Source: Paractinoplanes lichenicola
Lineage (GTDB): Bacteria; Actinomycetota; Actinomycetes; Mycobacteriales; Micromonosporaceae
Reading direction: 5' to 3'
NCBI RefSeq assembly: GCF_016785085.1
Contig: NZ_JAENHO010000006.1
Coordinates: 310,001-374,000, forward strand
DNA length: 64,000 bases
Position numbers and translations under genes: made by a program
Notes under the pieces: model-generated
Seen by the model: only the letters and a program-made list of their open reading frames with translations
Databases searched by the model: none
Told to the model about the DNA's origin: nothing
Part shown: in pieces, positions 58,391 through 64,000 of the stretch
Layout: every line of letters begins with the position of its first letter
How positions within the stretch are numbered: the first letter of the stretch is position 1

Positions 58391-60547
58391 TCAGCCCGCG
58401 ACCGCCAACGCCAGCGGCAGCACCCCCGCGGCCCCGGCGCGGCGCAGGGCGCGGCCGGCCAGCGTCATCGTCCACCCGGAGTCGACCAGGTCGTCTACGA
58501 GCAGGACCGGGCCGGACAGGCCGGGCAGCTCGGCGGCCACCTCGGGCGGAACCGTGAAGGCGTCGTGCAGCACCCGGACCCGCTGGGCACTGTTTCCCCG
58601 CCCGTCGGATTCCGCGTTCGGAGTCACCTCGACCGTGCCGAGCAGCGGCAACCGCCCGATCTTGGCGATGTGCGCGGCCAGCGAACCGACCAGCTCGGGC
58701 CGGCGGCTCGACGAGACCGCGACCACCGCCGCCGGTCGCAGGGCCCACGCGTCGTCGCCGTGCGCCCAGTCCTTGAGGATCTCGACCACGGCGCCCGCGA
58801 GATCGTCGGGGATGGACGCGTCGGGCGACTCGGGGCCGACCAGCCCCCGCAGCCGGTTGCCCCAGCCCAGGTCGGAGAGCCGGCCGACGGCGCGACCGGG
58901 CTCGATCTGCTCGCCGACGGGGATCTTGCCCTTGAGGCCGACGCCCACCGCGGCCAGGCCGGTCGGCCACATCTTTTTGGGGGCGACGACCACGCCGGGG
59001 TGGCCCAGGAACGCGTCGGCGGCGGCGACCGAGGCGGCCGACACCTCGGCGTCGAACAGCGGGGCGGCGCAGCTGTCGCAGCGCCCGCACGGCGTGGCCT
59101 CGGGGTCGTCCAGGCAGCGGCGGAGGAACTCCATGCGGCACTGGCTCGTCACCGCGTACTCGATCATGGTCTTTTGCTCGTCGGCCCGGGCCTCGGCGAC
59201 CCGGCGCAGGCGAGCGGTGTCGTAGGTCCACGGCTCCCCGGTCGCGAGCCAGCCGCCCCGCGCCCGCCGGACAGCGCCGTCGACGTCGAGCACCTTGAGC
59301 ATCATCTCGAGGCGGTTGCGGCGCAGGTCGACCAGCGGCTCGAGCGCCTGCGTGGACGTCGGGCGGTCGGACCACAAGTTGGCCAGCACTGAGCGCACCT
59401 GATCCTCCGGCGGGAAGGCCAGCGAGGCGAAGTAGCGCCAGATCGCGGCGTCCTCCTTGCCGGGCAGCAGCACGACCTCGGCGTGCTCGACGGCGCGGCC
59501 CGCCCGGCCGACCTGCTGGTAATAGGCGATCGGGGACGGCGGGGCGCCCAGGTGCACGACGAAGCCGAGGTCGGGCTTGTCGAAGCCCATGCCCAGCGCG
59601 GACGTGGCGACCAGGGCCTTGATCTTGTTGTCCAGCAGGTCCTGCTCGGCCGCGCGACGATCCGCGTCCTCGACCTGGCCCGTGTACGACGCCACGGGGA
59701 ACCCGCGCGACCGCAGGAAATCGGCCGTCTCGGTCGCGCCGGCCACGGTGAGCGTGTAGATGATGCCGGAGCCGGGCAGCCGGTCGAGATTGTCGGCCAG
59801 CCAGGCCAGCCGGTGCGCGGGATTGGGCAGCTCGAGCACGGCCAGGCGCAGCGAGTCGCGGTCGAGCGGGCCCCGGAGCACCAGCGCGTCACCCAGCTGC
59901 TCGGCCACGTCGGCGGTCACCCGCGAGTTGGCCGTCGCGGTGGTGGCGAGCACCGGCGTGCGGCTCGGCAGGCCGGCCAGGAACGTGCGCAGGCGGCGAT
60001 AGTCGGGGCGGAAGTCGTGACCCCAGTCGGAGACGCAGTGGGCCTCGTCGACCACGAGCAGGCCCGTCTCGGCGGCCAGGCCGGGCAGCACGTTGTCGCG
60101 GAAGTCGGGGTTGTTGAGCCGCTCGGGGCTGATCAGCAGCACGTCGACCTGGCCGGCGCGGATCTCCTCCTCGATCTCGGACCACTCGTCGAGATTGGCC
60201 GAATTGATCGTGCGGGCCCGGATGCCGGCGCGGGCCGCGGCGTCGACCTGGTTGCGCATGAGGGCGAGCAGCGGGGAGACGATGACCGTGGGACCGGCCG
60301 CCGCGCCCTCGGTGTCTCGCAACAGGGCGGTCGCCACGAAATAGACGGCGGACTTGCCCCATCCAGTACGTTGCACGCAGAGCACCCGCCTGCGGTCGAC
60401 GGTGAGCGCCTCGATCGCCCGCCACTGATCCTCGCGGAGCACCGCGTGATCACCGGCGAGCCGGCGCAGCACCGCCTCGGCCCGCTCACGCACGGCGGCG
60501 CGGTCGGCTGCGGTGGCTTGCTCGGCTGTCGCTCGGGTCTCGGTCAC
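58391..60547 (-). CDS. RecQ-family DNA helicase with a phosphoribosyltransferase-like C-terminus
   Basis: In this 718-residue protein the helicase core has motif 0 LREDQWRAIEAL, Walker A RTGWGKSAVYF, DEAH-type VVDEAHCVSDWGHDFRPDY, ATTATA and QVGRAGRAVEHAEV. The zinc site CRMEFLRRCLDD, then CGRCDSC, follows. Instead of a normal RQC/HRDC end, the last 150 residues resemble a type I phosphoribosyltransferase, with a PRPP-loop-like VLLVDDLVDSGWTM near residue 683. It is a 3'-5' helicase of a fused type recalling ComF/RecQ associations. Function in repair is inferred. Confidence 0.87.
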   Translation of the reverse strand: MTETRATAEQATAADRAAVRERAEAVLRRLAGDHAVLREDQWRAIEALTVDRRRVLCVQRTGWGKSAVYFVATALLRDTEGAAAGPTVIVSPLLALMRNQVDAAARAGIRARTINSANLDEWSEIEEEIRAGQVDVLLISPERLNNPDFRDNVLPGLAAETGLLVVDEAHCVSDWGHDFRPDYRRLRTFLAGLPSRTPVLATTATANSRVTADVAEQLGDALVLRGPLDRDSLRLAVLELPNPAHRLAWLADNLDRLPGSGIIYTLTVAGATETADFLRSRGFPVASYTGQVEDADRRAAEQDLLDNKIKALVATSALGMGFDKPDLGFVVHLGAPPSPIAYYQQVGRAGRAVEHAEVVLLPGKEDAAIWRYFASLAFPPEDQVRSVLANLWSDRPTSTQALEPLVDLRRNRLEMMLKVLDVDGAVRRARGGWLATGEPWTYDTARLRRVAEARADEQKTMIEYAVTSQCRMEFLRRCLDDPEATPCGRCDSCAAPLFDAEVSAASVAAADAFLGHPGVVVAPKKMWPTGLAAVGVGLKGKIPVGEQIEPGRAVGRLSDLGWGNRLRGLVGPESPDASIPDDLAGAVVEILKDWAHGDDAWALRPAAVVAVSSSRRPELVGSLAAHIAKIGRLPLLGTVEVTPNAESDGRGNSAQRVRVLHDAFTVPPEVAAELPGLSGPVLLVDDLVDSGWTMTLAGRALRRAGAAGVLPLALAVAG

Positions 60548-60584
60548 CCGGCATGTCTATCAGCCCCGTCCGACAGAACTCGGG

Positions 60585-60612
60585 TTATCCACAGGCAGCC
60601 TCGTTGTCCACA
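60585..60612. promoter_or_regulatory. Two tandem DnaA-box-like 9-mers
   Basis: TTATCCACA (60585-60593) and TTGTCCACA (60604-60612) are in direct orientation, 19 bases apart, each followed by GGCAG. They match the strict E. coli and actinobacterial DnaA-box consensus and lie upstream of the recQ start. Confidence 0.55.
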
Positions 60613-60695
60613 GGCAGTCGGGAAATTTGCGCGGCGCCGGGACGGATCGACCCAGAATCGGGCTCGCCTCCGCACCCCCGAGCAAGGAGCGAGCC

Positions 60696-61217
60696 GTGTC
60701 CCGTCAGTCCAGTCCCTCTCGGTCAGCCCGTCAGGCCGCCACCGGCAAAGGCCCAGCACTGGGTCGCCGCCGGCGCCGCCGTGTTCAAGCGTCGGCGGAG
60801 ACACAGGTCCGCCCCGACCTCTTCGACTTCATGGGCAATCCCCTGCCCCTGGTGCGACTGGGGCCCGGCCTTCCGGACCGACCCCTGCGCCTCGTCGAAC
60901 GGGATGAGGGCGGCGCCGCCGAGGAGGCTCCGCGCCACCGCCCCACGACCAGGCCGACCGGCGGCGTGGCCCTGAGGCGCGTCCGGTCCGGCCGTTACGC
61001 TCCGCTTCCGGCCCGCGCGACGCCACCGCATCGCCGGCGGAGTCATGGGATCAAACCGGCACCCGAGCATGTCGACGGCCCACCTCAGCGCTTCTACCGG
61101 CGCCTGCTGATCGGTGGGCCCAGGACCGCCGGCACGCTGCTCCGAAATCCGGTCATGAGCCTGCTGGAAGCCTGGCAGGTCGTTGACAACTTTTCTTGTC
61201 GGTGCGAGGCTCGGTTC
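60696..61217 (+). CDS. Doubtful Arg/Pro-rich reading frame running into the DUF3052-like gene
   Basis: A GTG at 60696 has an excellent site (AAGGAGCGAGCC). Its frame stays open through 61217 into the next gene without a stop. The 174 codons encode Arg-, Pro- and Ser-rich sequence of low complexity with no recognisable domain. Either it is an N-terminal extension of the DUF3052-like protein (306 residues in all) or a non-coding leader. Between 60548 and 60695 no other gene was seen. Confidence 0.3.
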
Positions 61218-61616
61218 ATGTCGAAGACGATCGCCGAGAAGCTGCTGATCAAGCCGAACTCCACGGTCTGGCTGTCGGATCCCGCTCACGTAGCGCTGCT
61301 GACGCCGATGCCGGAGGGGGTTCGCGAGGTCGACGCGCTGGCCACCGCGAGCACGGCAGTGCTTTTCGTCTCCGATGCCGCGAGCACCCGCGAGAAGCTC
61401 GACGAGCACCAGGCCGACCTGGCGAAGCCGGGGGTGTTCTGGGTGGCCTACCCCAAGGGCAACAAGGCCGACATCAACCGGGATTCGCTGTGGCCGATCG
61501 TCGCCGACTACGACATGCGCCCGTGCGGACAGGTCGCGATCGACGACAACTGGTCCGGGCTGCGGTTCCGGCCCAACCGGGAGGGCGAGGGCCGCTTCAC
61601 CGGCGGCGCGAAGTAG
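61218..61616 (+). CDS. DUF3052-like protein
   Basis: The 132-residue protein begins at ATG 61218 (MSKTIAEKLLIKPNSTVWLS). VFWVAYPKGNKADINRDSLW and the end DDNWSGLRFRPNREGEGRF fit DUF3052-type proteins common in actinobacteria. There is no known activity. GAGG about 8 bases upstream could serve as its ribosome-binding site. The open frame continues upstream to 60696. Confidence 0.75.
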   Translation: MSKTIAEKLLIKPNSTVWLSDPAHVALLTPMPEGVREVDALATASTAVLFVSDAASTREKLDEHQADLAKPGVFWVAYPKGNKADINRDSLWPIVADYDMRPCGQVAIDDNWSGLRFRPNREGEGRFTGGAK

Positions 61617-61641
61617 CGCCGGCGGCCGGCTCGGGGGCGCG

Positions 61642-62367
61642 TCAGCGGCCGAGGACCGAGCCGCCGTTGACGTTGATGATCTGGCCGGTCACGTAGCGAC
61701 CGCCGGGGCCGGCCAGCCAGCGGACGGCCTCGGCGATGTCGTCGGGCTCGCCGGGCCGCTTGAGCAGGGTCGCGTCGACCCGGGCGCGGTGGCCCTCGGG
61801 GGTCATCCGGCCGGCGAAGAACTCGCTGTCGGTGACGTAGCCGGGGGCGATGACGTTGGCGGTGATGCCTTCCGCGCCGAGGTCGGTGGCCAGGTCGAGG
61901 GCGTAGCCGTGGAGGGCGGCCTTGGCGGCGGAATAGGGACCGCCGCCACCGCGCTGGGCGGCGATCGAGCTGGTCAGGATGATGCGGCCGCCGGGGCGGC
62001 GCAGGCTGGGCAGGAGGGCGGTGGTCAGCAGCACGGCGGTCAGGACGTTCGAGTCGAAGTTGGCCCGCCACCGGGTGGCCACGGCGTCGAGAGTGGAACC
62101 GTCGCCGGAGACGAACGCGCCGGCGTTGTTGACCAGGACGTCGACGGGGCGATCGCCGACCGCGGCGACCACGGCGGCGACCTGGGCGGGGTCGGAGACG
62201 TCGGCGGTGACCGCTGACGCCTGCGGGCCGATCCAGGCGATCGCCTCCTCCAGCACCTCGGGACGGCGGCCGACGACGATCACGTCGTAGCCCTCGCCGG
62301 CGAGCATTCCCGCCGTCGAGCGACCGATCCCGGTACCGCCCCCGCTGACCACCGCAAGCCTCGACAT
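61642..62367 (-). CDS. Short-chain dehydrogenase/reductase
   Basis: In this 241-residue classical SDR the cofactor motif is SGGGTGIGRSTAGML, NNAGAF is the structural motif and LTSSIAAQRGGGGPYSAAKA holds the catalytic Ser, Tyr and Lys. GRYVTGQIINVNGGS is the usual end of FabG-like reductases. NADP preference is suggested by VVGRRPE after strand 2. The substrate is unknown. Confidence 0.88.
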   Translation of the reverse strand: MSRLAVVSGGGTGIGRSTAGMLAGEGYDVIVVGRRPEVLEEAIAWIGPQASAVTADVSDPAQVAAVVAAVGDRPVDVLVNNAGAFVSGDGSTLDAVATRWRANFDSNVLTAVLLTTALLPSLRRPGGRIILTSSIAAQRGGGGPYSAAKAALHGYALDLATDLGAEGITANVIAPGYVTDSEFFAGRMTPEGHRARVDATLLKRPGEPDDIAEAVRWLAGPGGRYVTGQIINVNGGSVLGR

Positions 62368-62452
62368 GCCTCAACCCTATCGACGCGCGCGCCACCCCAC
62401 GCCCCGGTCGAGCCGGGGAGCGCCGACTGGCTGCCGGCGCTCCCCGCGTTCG

Positions 62453-63688
62453 TCAGCCGGCCGGGACGGGTTTGAGCGTGGCGGACCTCAGCGGACGCCA
62501 GGCGGCGGCCGCCACCAGGGCCATGGCGATCGCCGCGGCCCAATACGGCGCGACCAAGCCGTACGCGGTGGCCACCAGGCCGCCCGACAGCGAGCCCAGG
62601 GCCGCGCCGCCCAGGTCCAGGAAGGAGTAGACGCTGGTGACCCGGCCGAACATCGCCGGCGGGACGTCGCGTTGGCGGAGGGTGGTGACGACTACGCCCC
62701 AGACCGTCGTGTGGATGCCGAAGACGACGATCATCGCCGCGGCGGCCAGGGATTCCCGGGTCAGGGCCAGGGTGACGTGCAGGGCGACCTCGATCAGCAG
62801 CCCCAGCCTGAGCAGCGGCGCGGCGTCGAAGCGGCGGATCAGGGCGGGGGCGGCCAGGGTGCCCAGGAAGCCGCCGGCCGCGAAGGAGATGAGGAGGGTT
62901 CCGTAGCCGACCTCGTTCAGGCCCAGGCGCTGACCGGCGTAGAGAACGAAGATCGCGAAGGCGGCGCAGAAGACGACGTTGCCGACCGCCATCGTGACGG
63001 CCAGGGTGCGCAGCAGGCGGTGCCGCATCAGCCACCGCACCCCCTCGGCGATCTCCGCTCCAAGGCCCGGCCGCGCCGAGCATGTGGAAGTAGTAGGTGA
63101 AGGCGGCCCGACGGCACGGATCGCGGCGATCAGAGCGGCCGAGACCGCGAACGTCACGGCGTTGACGGCGAACGGCACCGCCGCGGCCACGACGAACAGC
63201 CAACCGCCCAACGGCTTGGCCGCGAACTGATTGAGCACGTTGAAATTGGCGTACATGAGGGAATTGGCTTGTGGCCGCAGCGGCTCGCTCACGATCGCCG
63301 GGACGAAGGCGGCCGCGGCCGTGTCGGCCAGGGTCTCACCGGTGCCGAGCAGGAAGAACACGGCCAGGATGAGCGGAACCGAGGCGATCCCCGAGGCCAC
63401 CGCGACGGCCAGGGTGGCCAGGGCCGCCGCGCGCATGATGTTGACCGCCACGACCAGCCGGCGCCGGTCCAGGCGGTCCGCCCACACCCCGCTGATCAGG
63501 GCGAACAGCAGCCAGGGAAGCTGCTGGGCGAAGACCGCCCCGGCCACCGCGGCCGGGTTCGAGGTGAGCGAGGCGACGAGCAGGGGGCCGGCGACCATGG
63601 TGATGCCGTCGCCCACGTTGGTGACGGCGGAAGCGGTCCAGAGTTTCCAGAAATCCGCACCCAGCGGTGCGGCGAAAAGGGCACGCAA
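62453..63688 (-). CDS. MFS efflux transporter, leader-controlled
   Basis: The 411-residue protein has about 12 membrane helices (WKLWTASAVTNVGDGITMVA, SGVWADRLDRRRLVVAVN). It resembles the EntS/MefA-like exporter group. The start is TTG 63686-63688 with GAGGAG five bases upstream. The 120 bases before it encode a short leader peptide and hairpins, one of which can pair with that GAGGAG. This layout is typical of drug-inducible exporters. The SDR gene follows 85 bases downstream on the same strand. Confidence 0.83.
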   Translation of the reverse strand: MRALFAAPLGADFWKLWTASAVTNVGDGITMVAGPLLVASLTSNPAAVAGAVFAQQLPWLLFALISGVWADRLDRRRLVVAVNIMRAAALATLAVAVASGIASVPLILAVFFLLGTGETLADTAAAAFVPAIVSEPLRPQANSLMYANFNVLNQFAAKPLGGWLFVVAAAVPFAVNAVTFAVSAALIAAIRAVGPPSPTTSTCSARPGLGAEIAEGVRWLMRHRLLRTLAVTMAVGNVVFCAAFAIFVLYAGQRLGLNEVGYGTLLISFAAGGFLGTLAAPALIRRFDAAPLLRLGLLIEVALHVTLALTRESLAAAAMIVVFGIHTTVWGVVVTTLRQRDVPPAMFGRVTSVYSFLDLGGAALGSLSGGLVATAYGLVAPYWAAAIAMALVAAAAWRPLRSATLKPVPAG

Positions 63689-63693
63689 AAGAG

Positions 63694-63763
63694 CTCCTCG
63701 AGCAAAGGAAACAGTCGAAGGCGACTGCCCCGAGGCGAGGAGTGACGGCTAGGAAGCCCTAGC
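63694..63763 (-). promoter_or_regulatory. Candidate attenuator hairpins before the MFS gene
   Basis: Three elements are visible on the minus strand. A hairpin GCTAGG-GCTT-CCTAGC (63763-63748) follows the leader stop. A hairpin CAGTCG-CCTT-CGACTG (63727-63712) is followed by TTTCCTTT. CTCCTCG (63742-63736) is complementary to CGAGGAG (63700-63694), which contains the exporter ribosome-binding site. Alternative folds could hide or free that site. Confidence 0.5.
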
Positions 63764-63806
63764 GCCCTCGCGTCGAGGCGAAGACCTTCACCGAGGTGCG
63801 TTGCAT
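63759..63806 (-). CDS. Leader peptide of 15 residues upstream of the MFS exporter
   Basis: ATG 63804-63806 is preceded by a very strong site (GGGAGGGAG). The frame encodes MQRTSVKVFASTRGR and stops at TAG 63759-63761. The stop lies just before the first hairpin. Short peptides with strong initiation before an exporter are the hallmark of ribosome-mediated attenuation (established for erm, cat and several actinobacterial resistance genes). Here it is inferred from layout. Confidence 0.55.
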   Translation of the reverse strand: MQRTSVKVFASTRGR

Positions 63807-63925
63807 GCGAACTCCCTCCCGAGCGACGCCGGTCAGAGTATCGGCAATCCCGGCATCTGGGCACGAGCGTTACGGGTTTCCCCGGACGCCTTCGAGCGGC
63901 CCGTCCCTCGGGTCACAATCGGCAC

Positions 63926-64000
63926 ATGGGGCGGACGGAGCGAAAAGGGCAGATCGGGTCGCTCCGTATCGGCCGGTATCGGCTCGTCGAGAAGCTCGGC
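63926..64000 (+). CDS. Serine/threonine protein kinase, N-terminal fragment
   Basis: ATG 63926 opens a frame running off the window after 25 codons (MGRTERKGQIGSLRIGRYRL, then VEKLG). The phrase GRYRLVEKLG is the standard beginning of PknB-type Hanks kinases, just before the glycine loop. The rest is not visible. Confidence 0.75.
   Translation, partial: MGRTERKGQIGSLRIGRYRLVEKLG

Noticed and set aside
60585..60612. Replication origin suggested by two DnaA boxes
   Set aside because: Only two boxes, no AT-rich unwinding region, and no dnaA, dnaN, rpmH or parAB genes nearby.

Overview
The window is about 64 kb of very GC-rich chromosome with the codon use of an actinomycete. Two stretches follow actinobacterial gene order. 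The first (1-2654, minus strand) reads tRNA-Thr, tRNA-Met, rpmG, hadA-like, hadB-like, tRNA-Trp, secE, nusG. The second (about 45.5-54 kb) carries moeZ, DUF3152, TetR, DUF3107 and an RhlE-type helicase. hadC is absent, which argues against a mycolate-producing genus. The general character suggests Micromonosporaceae (Actinoplanes-like), but that assignment is inference.

Layout. 1-5.5 kb: translation/secretion genes, tRNAs, a membrane GGDEF-EAL protein and a small secreted peptide. 5.8-13.8 kb: housekeeping and hypothetical genes (sulfurtransferase, YajQ, tRNA-Tyr, MOSC, GNAT, luciferase-like oxidoreductase, acyltransferase-SGNH). 13.9-20 kb: a methyltransferase, an insertion of about 1 kb bounded by near-identical 3'-end repeats and carrying a small GntR regulator, two MFS transporters, HtpX and a hydrolase. 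20-33 kb: an incomplete complex I locus (nuoB, C, H, I, J, K, L, M, N) without A, D, E, F or G. It is interrupted by a DUF2252 gene and, on the opposite strand, by a Uma2 gene and a secreted-protein gene. 33-38 kb: a PLP decarboxylase (upstream of nuoB), a GPH-type transporter, a short gamma-glutamyltransferase, and a lower-GC pair made of a HipA-like kinase and a DUF3037 protein. 37.9-43 kb: a TetR/epimerase divergon, a methyltransferase, an alkyltransferase-like protein and proBA. 43-51 kb: two secreted surface-type proteins, a terpenoid-cyclase-fold protein, moeZ, a metzincin-like DUF3152 protein, a hydrolase and a large proline-rich protein. 51-58.3 kb: TetR, DUF3107, RhlE, DUF2470 and heme oxygenase, a methyltransferase with a repetitive linker, and a csoR-copZ copper operon. 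58.4-64 kb: a RecQ helicase fused to a phosphoribosyltransferase-like tail, tandem DnaA-box 9-mers, a DUF3052-like gene, an SDR, an MFS exporter behind a leader peptide with RNA hairpins, and the start of a Ser/Thr kinase.

The best candidates for unusual biology are: (i) the reduced nuo locus, whose proton-pumping arm is complete but which lacks an NADH module, NuoD and NuoA; (ii) the lower-GC HipA-like/DUF3037 pair with a perfect inverted repeat before it; (iii) the attenuator-like leader before the MFS gene at 63.7 kb; (iv) the inserted segment at 14.5-15.6 kb with a possible structured RNA; (v) repeated short tandem duplications at the 3' ends of neighbouring genes. No transposase, integrase, rRNA gene or CRISPR array was seen.
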